A stretch of DNA of 12,699 bases from Bacteroidales bacterium UBA1628 (GTDB lineage: Bacteria > Bacteroidota > Bacteroidia > Bacteroidales > UBA932). The translations under genes and the position numbers were made by a program. A model generated the notes under the pieces. The model was not told the origin of the DNA. It worked only from the letters and a program-made list of their open reading frames with translations, and searched no databases. The stretch lies in the NCBI GenBank assembly GCA_002321335.1, contig DCMG01000118.1, positions 2,683 through 15,381 on the forward strand, written 5' to 3'. Every line of letters starts with the position of its first letter. Positions within the stretch are counted from its first letter, which is position 1. Shown piece by piece: positions 1-6,324 of this stretch.

Positions 1-894
1 GCCTACTGCGACCTTCTCGACAAGGGTGGAAAGATGTTCCTTGCTATGGCCGGTGCGATGAGTACCGCCGAAATCGGACTTTCCCTCGCGGAGATGATCC
101 GTCAGGACAAGTTCTCGTTCGTCTGCTGCTCAGCCAACAACCTCGAGGAGGACATCATGAACCTCGTCGCCCACTCGCACTATTACAGGATTCCGGGCTA
201 CCGCGACCTCACTCCACAACAAGAGCAAGAACTGCTTGAGAATCACTACAACCGCGTGACCGACACCTGCATCCCTGAAGAGGAGGCTTTCCGTCGCCTT
301 GAGGGAGCGCTCGTCGATGTGTGGACAAAGGCGAAGAATGAAGGAAAAAGGTATTTCCCTTATGAATATCTCTACCAGATCCTCCGCAGCGGTGTTTTGG
401 AGCAGTACTATGAGATCGATCCTAAGGACAGTTGGGTAATGGCCGCCTGCGAGAAGAATATTCCGATCATCTGCCCTGCCTGGGAGGACTGCACCACCGG
501 TAACATATTCACGGCTCACTGCATCCGAGGAGAGTTCCCTACCGACCTCGTGAAGACTGGAGTTGAAGTGATGATGTTCTTGGTTGACTGGTACAAGGCC
601 AACGCAACCGGAGCCGGTGTCGGATTCTTCCAGATCGGTGGCGGCACCGCAGGTGACTTCCCTATCTGCGTTGTTCCTATGATGGAGCAGGATCTCGGAT
701 GGAAGGGCACCCCGCTTTGGTCATATTTCTGCCAGATTTCCGACAGCACCACATCCTACGGTTCATATTCAGGAGCCGTTCCTAACGAGAAGATCACATG
801 GGGCAAACTGTCCCCTACCACTCCGCGCTTCATCGTGGAGAGCGACGCGACTATTGTCGCTCCGCTGATCTTCGCCTACGTGCTGGGCTGGTAG
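1..894 (+). CDS. Deoxyhypusine-synthase-like protein (5' truncated)
   Basis: The frame is open from base 1, so the true start lies upstream; 297 codons and a TAG stop are present. The C-terminal half is diagnostic of the deoxyhypusine synthase family: a GGG turn (FQIGGGTAGDFPI) and the motif GSYSGAVPNEKITWGK, matching the GSDSGARPDEAVSWGK block of the eukaryotic enzyme. The catalytic lysine that carries the aminobutyl imine (human K329) is the codon at 805-807. In eukaryotes and archaea the enzyme moves a butylamine group from spermidine to eIF5A using NAD. Bacteria lack eIF5A, and bacterial homologues are often homospermidine synthase-like or of unknown role. By motif alignment human H288, N292 and D316 are replaced by D, C and Y, while E323, W327 and K329 are kept, so the substrate may differ. 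It probably acts in the cytoplasm in polyamine metabolism; the family call is firm, the reaction is not. Confidence 0.88.
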   Translation, partial: AYCDLLDKGGKMFLAMAGAMSTAEIGLSLAEMIRQDKFSFVCCSANNLEEDIMNLVAHSHYYRIPGYRDLTPQQEQELLENHYNRVTDTCIPEEEAFRRLEGALVDVWTKAKNEGKRYFPYEYLYQILRSGVLEQYYEIDPKDSWVMAACEKNIPIICPAWEDCTTGNIFTAHCIRGEFPTDLVKTGVEVMMFLVDWYKANATGAGVGFFQIGGGTAGDFPICVVPMMEQDLGWKGTPLWSYFCQISDSTTSYGSYSGAVPNEKITWGKLSPTTPRFIVESDATIVAPLIFAYVLGW

Positions 895-912
895 TCCATC
901 GCTGACTTATCG

Positions 913-948
913 AAGGTGATGGCCTGCTTACGGTCATCACCTTTTTTT
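913..948 (+). terminator. Rho-independent terminator of the DHS-like gene
   Basis: A 12-bp stem (left arm 913-924, right arm 932-943, one G-T wobble) closes a 7-nt loop (925-931) and runs into a seven-T tract at 942-948. It begins 18 nt after the stop codon. Confidence 0.88.
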
Positions 949-994
949 ATTGGCGATCTTTAAGGATTGCTTTGATTTTGTAACCACAAACCAG

Positions 995-1017
995 AGGAAC
1001 AAGACAACATTGTTCCT
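995..1017. promoter_or_regulatory. Inverted repeat upstream of the AraC-type gene
   Basis: Perfect 8-bp arms AGGAACAA (995-1002) and TTGTTCCT (1010-1017) are separated by 7 nt, ending 19 nt before the preferred ATG at 1037. The size and place fit an operator, possibly autoregulatory, or a leader hairpin. It would lie inside the coding region only if the weak TTG start at 950 were used. Confidence 0.4.
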
Positions 1018-1036
1018 TCCAAATGACCAACCAGTA

Positions 1037-1504
1037 ATGAAAGGAAATTCCATCAAAGGAAATCCCTTTATTGCGGCTATATCCCAAAAGCTGCGAAGTA
1101 TCGGAAGCGGCAGACTCTCTGCGATCCGAGGGAGAATCAACACAAAGAGAACTCTTGACAAAGTAGAGAAACGCCTTGCCCGTTGGGTGAAAGAAGGCCG
1201 ACATCACGAGTGCGACAATTCAATGGAAGAAATATTGGATGAACTCGGACTCACAAACGGGGAACTGTCGTTCTATTGCTCGCATGTGCTCAACAAAAAA
1301 TTTCTGACATGGAGGAAAGAGATGAGGATCAAGGATGCGAAAAGGCTTCTCATGGAACAGCCGGAGATTCCGGTGCGTCATATCGGCTACATCATAGGCT
1401 TCAGCGATAAATCCAACTTCAGGCGGCAGTTCAAGGAACTTGTGGGCTGCACACCCACCGAATGGAGGGAGCGGGAACTCAAAAATATTCAAAAAAATCT
1501 TTGA
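1037..1504 (+). CDS. AraC-family DNA-binding protein without sensor domain
   Basis: About 155 residues. The C-terminal ~90 residues form an AraC-type double helix-turn-helix: MEEILDELGL..., then a RIKDAKRLL helix, VRHIGYIIGF and SDKSNFRRQFKELVGCTPTEWR, which is the usual second HTH and closing helix. The N-terminal ~65 residues are basic and do not look like a cupin or other ligand-binding domain, so this is a stand-alone DNA-binding protein. The frame stays open back to a TTG at 950, but that codon lies in the tail of the preceding terminator. The ATG at 1037 is preferred. No clear TAnnTTTG box was found upstream. The gene's 3' end overlaps the -33 element of the ABC operon promoter, so readthrough into that operon is possible. 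Targets are unknown; the ABC/GIN operon is a candidate by position only. Confidence 0.78.
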   Translation: MKGNSIKGNPFIAAISQKLRSIGSGRLSAIRGRINTKRTLDKVEKRLARWVKEGRHHECDNSMEEILDELGLTNGELSFYCSHVLNKKFLTWRKEMRIKDAKRLLMEQPEIPVRHIGYIIGFSDKSNFRRQFKELVGCTPTEWRERELKNIQKNL

Positions 1505-1529
1505 TATTCAAAAATCATCGCTATCTTTG
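1500..1529 (+). promoter_or_regulatory. Bacteroidetes-type promoter of the ABC operon
   Basis: -33 element TTTG at 1500-1503, 18-nt spacer, and -7 element TATCTTTG at 1522-1529, matching the TTTG/TAnnTTTG pattern of Bacteroidetes sigma-ABfr promoters. The predicted start is near 1535, giving a leader of about 26 nt. The -33 element overlaps the last codons of the AraC-type gene. Confidence 0.82.
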
Positions 1530-1530
1530 C

Positions 1531-1554
1531 AGTGTATTAATAAACTATTACACT
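1531..1554. promoter_or_regulatory. Candidate YtrA/GntR operator, AGTGTA-N12-TACACT
   Basis: A 24-bp palindrome with 9 of 12 complementary pairs has perfect outer half-sites AGTGTA (1531-1536) and TACACT (1549-1554). It starts 2 nt after the -7 box and covers the predicted transcription start, where a bound repressor would block initiation. From memory, the Bacillus subtilis YtrA operator is described with the same half-sites and a 13-bp spacer. A YtrA-type GntR protein is encoded two genes downstream at 3246. Confidence 0.65.
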
Positions 1555-1562
1555 AACAAGAT

Positions 1563-2393
1563 ATGATAGAAATCAAAGATCTGGCTTTCAGCTACGGCAA
1601 GACACCCGTTCTGAAAAGCATAACGACAACTCTTGAGGAAGGCCGCATCTACGGTCTTCTGGGCGAGAACGGAGTCGGCAAAACCACTCTGCTTACACTT
1701 TTGTGCGGTCTGAAGAAAGTTGGTGCAGGCAGCATCTCAACCGATGGAGAAAATCCTTTTGACCGCACCCCCGCCCTGCTCCAGAAACAGTTCTACCTTC
1801 CGGACGAGGTTCTCCCTGTAGCCATGAAGGCGGAATGCTTCGCCAAGGAAAGAGGAGCGTTCTGGCCGGACTACGACCACTCCAAGTTCCTTGAGATCAT
1901 GAAAGAGTTCGAGAACGATCCCTCCAAGAAGATGAACCAGATGTCCGCCGGACAGCTGAAGAAGACCTACATCTCGCTGGCCATCGCCTGCGGCTGCAAG
2001 TACATATTCATGGACGAGCCGACGAACGGTCTTGACATTCCTTCCAAGACGCAGTTCCGCAGTGCGATCATGAAGTACACTTCTGATGATTCCACAATCG
2101 TCATCTCCACACATCAGGTGAGGGATCTGGAGAACATCATCGACCCGATCATAATCCTTGACCGTCAGGATGTTCTGCTGAACGCCTCTGTGGAAGAGAT
2201 CACCGGCAGACTCTACTTCGACTACGGAACACAGCTTCACCCCGAGTCCCTTTACAGCGAGCAGCTTCCCGGAGGGTTCATCCAGGTTTACCCTAACACA
2301 ACCGGCGAGGACAGCAAGATCAACGTGGAAGCTCTTTTCAACGCCGTGCACAAGAACAAGGAACTGGTCAAAGGAATGTTCAGCAACAAATAA
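1563..2393 (+). CDS. ABC transporter ATP-binding protein (YtrB/BcrA-like)
   Basis: A 276-residue nucleotide-binding subunit that would hydrolyse ATP at the inner membrane to drive the permease encoded next. Visible motifs: Walker A GENGVGKT (residues 34-41), an atypical signature MSAGQ (127-131) in place of LSGGQ, Walker B YIFMDEP (147-153), D-loop GLD (156-158) and the H-loop His184 in ISTHQ. About 65 residues follow the ATPase core. The start is ATG at 1563, consistent with a 26-nt leader from the mapped promoter box. The permease gene follows after 12 nt and a YtrA-type GntR regulator comes next. In Firmicutes such modules answer cell-envelope stress and peptide antibiotics; that role here is inferred from context. 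Substrate unknown. Confidence 0.92.
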   Translation: MIEIKDLAFSYGKTPVLKSITTTLEEGRIYGLLGENGVGKTTLLTLLCGLKKVGAGSISTDGENPFDRTPALLQKQFYLPDEVLPVAMKAECFAKERGAFWPDYDHSKFLEIMKEFENDPSKKMNQMSAGQLKKTYISLAIACGCKYIFMDEPTNGLDIPSKTQFRSAIMKYTSDDSTIVISTHQVRDLENIIDPIIILDRQDVLLNASVEEITGRLYFDYGTQLHPESLYSEQLPGGFIQVYPNTTGEDSKINVEALFNAVHKNKELVKGMFSNK

Positions 2394-2405
2394 GGAGGAA
2401 TGAAT

Positions 2406-3233
2406 ATGAACAACACTTTTAATATAAGCAGGTTCGGAAAATATTTTGCTTACGACCTCAAGAGACAGTGGAAGAACATCGGGATGCTGATGCTGATCTT
2501 CGCCCTGTTCCCGATCATTTTCTATATGATATATATGTTCTTCGCCGCCTTGTGCGATGGAGGGCTGTTGAAGATATTCTCCGGAATAGAGATTGATGGA
2601 CCGGCAATGTGGACAAGGTTCGGAGTGTTCGCTGCCATGACATGCATTTTTGTGATGCTGTTCCCTTCAAGGGCATACGGCGAGATCACCGACAAGGCGA
2701 AAGGATCCGAATGGCTGATGCTGCCGGCCTCAAGGCTGGAGAAATTCGTCTCCATGATTCTTATCACTCTGGTTGTCATACCGATTGTCTATATCCTCAT
2801 CTATTTCCTGAGCGACGCGTTCGTCTGTCTGCTCGACAAATCCTGCGGCGACTCTCTGATGTCGTTCAGAATCAACAAGGAGATTGGAACGTCAGACTTT
2901 ACCATCCCTGCCAACGGTTTCTGGATTCTGGCCGCCAACATCGTGGAATACGCGAGCATATTCCTGCTTGGAGGCTTGATATTCAAGAAATGGAAGGTTG
3001 TGGGCACCGCGCTTGCGCTCTTCGTTCTCGGTATGGTGTTTTCCGGCCTGTTCAGCGCATTCATCACCAACGCGGACCTTGAATGGTGGGGCAATTGGTT
3101 TAATGACTGGACAATAAGGCACGCGGACAGCATCGACCTCTGGATGAACGCCTTCATCAACTTCTGGATTCTGCTGATAGTTGCCATCTGCTGCACTTGG
3201 TCTTGGTTCAGACTCAAAAGGTTTCAACACTAA
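2406..3233 (+). CDS. ABC-2-like permease subunit
   Basis: An integral membrane protein of about 275 residues with roughly six hydrophobic segments, near residues 26-50, 69-88, 114-143, 173-193, 197-220 and 246-268. It is the expected membrane partner of the upstream ATPase. Two in-frame ATGs exist, at 2400 and 2406. A strong Shine-Dalgarno AAGGAGG at 2392-2398 is only 1 nt from the first but 7 nt from the second, so 2406 is chosen. That site is unusual because Bacteroidetes genes mostly lack such sites. It overlaps the stop of the ATPase gene, suggesting translational coupling. No specific transporter family is recognisable beyond ABC-2-like; the function rests on hydrophobicity and operon position. 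Confidence 0.82.
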   Translation: MNNTFNISRFGKYFAYDLKRQWKNIGMLMLIFALFPIIFYMIYMFFAALCDGGLLKIFSGIEIDGPAMWTRFGVFAAMTCIFVMLFPSRAYGEITDKAKGSEWLMLPASRLEKFVSMILITLVVIPIVYILIYFLSDAFVCLLDKSCGDSLMSFRINKEIGTSDFTIPANGFWILAANIVEYASIFLLGGLIFKKWKVVGTALALFVLGMVFSGLFSAFITNADLEWWGNWFNDWTIRHADSIDLWMNAFINFWILLIVAICCTWSWFRLKRFQH

Positions 3234-3245
3234 TATAATTTGACT

Positions 3246-3590
3246 ATGGAATTCAATTCAAACAAGGCAATCTATCTACAGATCTGCGACATGATCTGCG
3301 AGAAGATTCTCTCCGGCGAGCTGAAGACCGATGACAGAATCCCGTCCGTGCGGGAATACGGAGCCTCAATCGGCGTGAATCCCAACACGGTGATGCGCAC
3401 GTACGAGAAACTCACCAACGAGGGTGTCATCTACAACAAGCGCGGCATCGGCTACTTCATCAGCGAGGATGCCAAGAACATAGTTCTGGCGAACGACAGG
3501 AAGGAATTCCTCGAAGTCGAGCTGCCTGCCTTCCTCAAGAAGATGGAACTTCTGGGGCTCGACCCGAAGGAATTGCTGATCAAGCGCTAA
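3246..3590 (+). CDS. YtrA-type GntR-family transcriptional regulator
   Basis: A 114-residue protein with an N-terminal GntR winged helix at about residues 6-72 (AIYLQICDMICEKILSGEL, the RIPSVREYG turn, VNPNTVMRTYEKL recognition helix and GIGYFIS wing). A short ~40-residue C-terminal helical tail follows instead of a FadR or UTRA effector domain. This architecture is typical of the YtrA subfamily, whose members repress an adjacent ABC transporter operon. A TTG at 3240 is in frame, but ATG at 3246 is preferred; it is 12 nt after the permease stop. The AGTGTA-N12-TACACT palindrome at the operon promoter is the likely target, which would give autoregulation with the transporter. The inducing signal is unknown. 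Confidence 0.9.
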   Translation: MEFNSNKAIYLQICDMICEKILSGELKTDDRIPSVREYGASIGVNPNTVMRTYEKLTNEGVIYNKRGIGYFISEDAKNIVLANDRKEFLEVELPAFLKKMELLGLDPKELLIKR

Positions 3591-3615
3591 GTGAATATAT
3601 GAATTACTTAAATTT

Positions 3616-4428
3616 ATGAATATCATGAGAATATTTAAGAATATCCTGACAGCCGCAGCGCTGGTCCTTATGGCGGCAGGCCTCTCATCCTGCTACTTCA
3701 GATTCAGTGATGACGCGAAGAAACAGTTCAAATACGATTTCAGGTATCGGATCTCCGATGCCGGAGGAAAAATCGACACCGTCACCCGCAATGTCGGGGA
3801 GTTCGATTCGATAGACATCGACATCATTCTCAATGATGTGATATTTGTCCAGACAAAGGATGAGTTCAAAGTCGAGGTCATCGCCTACGACTATCTCATC
3901 GACTCCATTCACACCACAAATGACAATGGAGTGCTTAGAATCTACAACGGCGAGTATAGTTCTGAAATCCAAGGGATGACACAAGTACGTGTTTATGCTC
4001 CGTCAGTCAGAAGCATCACCAACAGGGGTTGTGGAGACATACGAATCTCCGAATACAAGGGAGACTCTCTTTGCATAGAGACTATCGGATCAGGAGACCT
4101 CACAGCGTTCAATCTTGAGATTTCAGGGAAACTGACAATCCAAGGAACCGGAAGCGGGGACCATGAACTCAAGCATATCACCGCAGACGAAATGGTCATC
4201 GACAAGACTGGCTCCGGAGACGGAGATTACAGCGCCCTGAATGTTGGCACGCTATCTGTAGCGTCAAAAGGTTCGGGAGACGCTACACTTTCCGGCAAGG
4301 CCGACTCTGTCATATTCAGCAAGGCAGGTTCCGGTGACGTTGATGCCAGCGAACTGAAAGCCAAGCATGTAGAGACCCAGGAAAGCGGAAGCGGAGACCT
4401 TACAATCAGCAGGGAATCAGTAAAGTAA
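3616..4428 (+). CDS. GIN-domain (DUF2807) lipoprotein with GSGD ladder
   Basis: 270 residues. The N-terminus is a lipoprotein signal with hydrophobic stretch 10-22 and lipobox LSSC, lipidated cysteine 26, so the mature protein should sit in the envelope. The body matches the head-GIN (DUF2807) family, predicted to fold as a parallel beta-helix. One GCGD followed by six GSGD motifs start at 4027, 4087, 4150, 4210, 4270, 4327 and 4387, a spacing of 20, 21, 20, 20, 19 and 20 residues, consistent with one motif per helix turn. The start is ATG at 3616, with a second ATG at 3625 also possible; no Shine-Dalgarno is visible. It follows the GntR gene by 25 nt and precedes a paralogue by 8 nt, so it probably belongs to the operon. 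Molecular function unknown; older annotations call the family a putative adhesin. Confidence 0.86.
   Translation: MNIMRIFKNILTAAALVLMAAGLSSCYFRFSDDAKKQFKYDFRYRISDAGGKIDTVTRNVGEFDSIDIDIILNDVIFVQTKDEFKVEVIAYDYLIDSIHTTNDNGVLRIYNGEYSSEIQGMTQVRVYAPSVRSITNRGCGDIRISEYKGDSLCIETIGSGDLTAFNLEISGKLTIQGTGSGDHELKHITADEMVIDKTGSGDGDYSALNVGTLSVASKGSGDATLSGKADSVIFSKAGSGDVDASELKAKHVETQESGSGDLTISRESVK
4027..4398 (+). repeat. Seven-step G-x-G-D protein repeat in GIN protein 1
   Basis: Seven G-(C/S)-G-D units recur every 19-21 codons. The nucleotide sequences of the units have diverged, with different glycine and serine codons, so this is an old repeat conserved at protein level rather than a recent DNA expansion. 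Confidence 0.85.
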
Positions 4429-4436
4429 TAATCTCA

Positions 4437-5183
4437 ATGAATATGCGAAAGACATTTTTCCACATTGTGGCCGTGGCTATTCTCGGCTTGACATCAGCAG
4501 TCGCACTGAATGCAAGAACCAGCAATGATGACGACGAGTACAAGACCAAGACCTTCGATGTAGGCACCGTAACATCTGTTGACGCCAACGGATTGTTCCG
4601 CGTCATCTACGAGCAGACCTCTGGCGACACAGAGGTTTCGGTCAAGACCAAGGACAAGGTGTTCGAATATCTTGAGGTAAAGAACGATGACGGAATGCTT
4701 GTCCTCAAGCTGAACCTGAAGGAAGGCAAGAGTTACTCCCTTTCTCCAATCGAAGTCAAGGTTCGCACCAAGCATTTGACCTATGTGGAGTTGTCAGGTT
4801 CAGGCAGTTTCACCTGCGAGAACGGCATCAAGACCGAATCCTTGAAGATCAGGTCATCCGGAGCCGGAAGCGTGGAAATCAAGGAATTGTCCGCCAAGAG
4901 TTCGATAGAGATAATGACATCAGGGGCCGGCAAGGTCAATCTGGACGGTGCCAAGTCCAAGGATCTCAGCGTCGAGATGAACGGAGCCGGCAAGGTTGAG
5001 GTTCAAGGAATCGAGTCCCAGACCACCACCGCCATCATCCGCGGCGCAGGCAAGATCACCCTCGGCGGCAAGACCGGCAACGCCACCTACAAACTGAATG
5101 GAGTCGGCGTGATCGACGCCGAGTCCCTGAAAGCCGACAACGTCCGCTCTGACCGCGCCGGCATCGGCTCCATCCGGTACTAG
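4437..5183 (+). CDS. Secreted GIN-domain (DUF2807) protein, tandem paralogue
   Basis: 248 residues with a cleavable signal peptide (hydrophobic stretch near 6-22, likely cleavage around ALNA) and no lipobox, so periplasmic or exported. It is a paralogue of the preceding GIN protein. Seven glycine motifs start at 4797, 4860, 4923, 4983, 5043, 5100 and 5160 (GSGS, GAGS, GAGK three times, GVGV, GIGS), spaced 19-21 residues as in its neighbour. Here the position after the second glycine is Lys or Ser instead of Asp. Two in-frame ATGs exist at 4437 and 4443; the second is in the context GAATATG seen at other starts here, so 4443 may be the real one. It is the last gene of the ABC/GntR/GIN run. Function unknown. 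Confidence 0.84.
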   Translation: MNMRKTFFHIVAVAILGLTSAVALNARTSNDDDEYKTKTFDVGTVTSVDANGLFRVIYEQTSGDTEVSVKTKDKVFEYLEVKNDDGMLVLKLNLKEGKSYSLSPIEVKVRTKHLTYVELSGSGSFTCENGIKTESLKIRSSGAGSVEIKELSAKSSIEIMTSGAGKVNLDGAKSKDLSVEMNGAGKVEVQGIESQTTTAIIRGAGKITLGGKTGNATYKLNGVGVIDAESLKADNVRSDRAGIGSIRY

Positions 5184-5298
5184 TCCTCCCAATTGTCGAA
5201 GTGACCATATCTTACAAAACGCCATAATCTACCACTACCACCTCCACGCATTACGAAACGCCTTCAGGCCAATCGGCCACAGAGCGACGCCAATCAAT

Positions 5299-5348
5299 GA
5301 ATATGCTGAAAAACTCAAGGCTTAGACTGCTGGTTTTTCAGCATATTC
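5299..5348. repeat. Perfect 16-bp inverted repeat with 18-nt loop
   Basis: Left arm GAATATGCTGAAAAAC at 5299-5314 is the exact reverse complement of 5333-5348. Transcribed in either direction it would form a 16-bp hairpin. It lies 115 nt after the GIN operon and may act as its terminator or 3' stabiliser, although the T-run (5334-5338) is inside the right arm rather than after it. Both arms carry GAATAT, the hexamer over-represented in this window. It could also be a REP-like element. Confidence 0.8.
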
Positions 5349-5481
5349 CCTATTCTACGGCGTTCTGTTCCAATATCGGCTGAAAGCGATTTGTAAAACG
5401 CTGATGTTCAAGCACAAGTCCGGCTATTATTGAGCGCAAACCTTCTTGATTTATGGCTATCGCGGACGACAAATTATCACC

Positions 5482-5502
5482 ATTGCGTAAAAATTACACA
5501 AA
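5482..5502. promoter_or_regulatory. Upstream candidate operator of the Nudix gene
   Basis: A 21-nt imperfect palindrome matches the stronger downstream site (5534-5554) at 17 of 21 positions: TTGCGT and ACACAAA half-sites around an A/T centre. It lies just upstream of the -33 box at 5507. Its centre is 52 bp, about five helical turns, from the centre of the downstream site. Confidence 0.5.
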
Positions 5503-5506
5503 ATTA

Positions 5507-5537
5507 TTTGCGGAATCAGAAATAACGACTATCTTTG
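5507..5537 (+). promoter_or_regulatory. Bacteroidetes-type promoter of the Nudix/ARH genes
   Basis: -33 TTTG at 5507-5510, 19-nt spacer and -7 TATCTTTG at 5530-5537. The predicted start is near 5544, leaving a leader of about 22 nt before the ATG at 5566. Confidence 0.82.
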
Positions 5538-5554
5538 CGTTAAATTTACGCAAA
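5534..5554. promoter_or_regulatory. Candidate autoregulatory operator, TTTGCGT-N7-ACGCAAA
   Basis: A 21-bp palindrome with perfect 7-bp arms (5534-5540 and 5548-5554) and an A/T centre in which two of three pairs also match. It overlaps the 3' half of the -7 box and the predicted transcription start, so a bound protein would block initiation. The adjacent gene encodes a NrtR-like DNA-binding protein. TTTGC is also common just after -7 boxes in this phylum, so part of the left arm could be promoter rather than operator. Confidence 0.55.
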
Positions 5555-5565
5555 CAAGATAATGC

Positions 5566-6261
5566 ATGGCTCAGAAAGGAACATATACATACGAATACCC
5601 AAGGCCGGCGGTGACGACAGACTGCGTCATATTCGGATATGATGGAAAAAGTTTGAAAGTACTTCTGGTCGAGCGGGGTATCGAGCCGTTCAAGGGCTGC
5701 TGGGCGTTTCCGGGAGGTTTTCTGGACATGAATGAAGATGCTTTGGCGGGAGCTCGGAGAGAGTTGAAGGAGGAGACCGGGTTGGAGCAGGCTTTTATGG
5801 AACAATTCCATACTTTCAGCGATGTCGGCAGAGACCCGAGAGGCAGGGTGATCACCATAGCCTACTATGCTTTGGTCAAGATAAGCGAGGTAAAAGGTGG
5901 GGACGATGCGGCTCGAGCGGAATGGTTCAATCTATCGGATGTGCCGCCGCTTGCGTTTGACCACGACAGAATCCTCAGGATGGCCACAAGCAGACTTCGC
6001 GAGCGGATTCATTTCGAGCCGATAGGCTTCGAGCTTCTGCCGGAGATATTCACGATGCCACAGCTCCAGAATCTTTATGAGGCCATCCTTGAGGTGCGGT
6101 TCGACAGGCGCAACTTCGCCTCCAAGATGCAGAAGCTAGGCATACTGGAAGAGACAGGAGAACGTCCCAAAGACGCAGCCAGAAGTGTCCCCGTACGCTA
6201 CCGCTTCAATCGAAGCCGGTACGAGGAGATGAAAGCGAAAGGATTCAGACTTGAATTTTAA
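5566..6261 (+). CDS. NrtR-like Nudix / winged-helix protein
   Basis: 231 residues in two parts. The N-terminal Nudix domain (about 14-145) has a complete Nudix box: G51-x5-E57-x7-R65-E66-L67-x-E69-E70-x-G72-L73. The C-terminal region (about 159-227, from PEIFTMPQLQNLYEAIL to VPVRYRF) looks like the NrtR winged-helix DNA-binding domain. NrtR-type proteins are repressors of NAD or sugar metabolism genes; NrtR itself uses ADP-ribose as effector, and many members have a decayed Nudix box. Here the box is intact, so hydrolysis of ADP-ribose or a related nucleotide is possible besides regulation. The start ATG at 5566 is used; an ATG at 5562 is in another frame. Palindromes around its promoter suggest autoregulation. 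The next gene is an ADP-ribosylglycohydrolase, which fits an ADP-ribose signal. The family is firm, ligand and regulon are inferred. Confidence 0.88.
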   Translation: MAQKGTYTYEYPRPAVTTDCVIFGYDGKSLKVLLVERGIEPFKGCWAFPGGFLDMNEDALAGARRELKEETGLEQAFMEQFHTFSDVGRDPRGRVITIAYYALVKISEVKGGDDAARAEWFNLSDVPPLAFDHDRILRMATSRLRERIHFEPIGFELLPEIFTMPQLQNLYEAILEVRFDRRNFASKMQKLGILEETGERPKDAARSVPVRYRFNRSRYEEMKAKGFRLEF

Positions 6262-6324
6262 TCGACGATGGACAAGCCTGTCAACTTTCACTGCAATGAT
6301 GAAAAACACAAAACTTAAAAGAAT

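Larger units (their letters stand above)
5184..5565. other. 382-nt intergenic region without a gene
   Basis: No credible protein or tRNA gene was seen. It holds a perfect 16-bp inverted repeat (5299-5348), three loose copies of a 12-mer resembling TTACAAAACGCC (5212-5223, 5251-5262, 5391-5402), and, near its right end, the promoter and two palindromes in front of the Nudix gene. No T-run terminator was found after the GIN operon. A small RNA cannot be excluded. Confidence 0.6.

Noticed and set aside
950..1036. N-terminal extension of the AraC-type protein from a TTG
   Set aside because: The TTG sits at the end of the upstream terminator's T-run, leaving no room for a promoter or leader; ATG at 1037 is more plausible.
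1737..2351. 204-codon open frame on the minus strand
   Set aside because: It lies entirely antisense to the ABC ATPase gene, which has all its motifs; the antisense translation shows no recognisable domain.
2609..3082. 157-codon open frame on the plus strand
   Set aside because: Out-of-frame overlap inside the permease gene; composition rich in Arg and His, as expected from a shifted frame.
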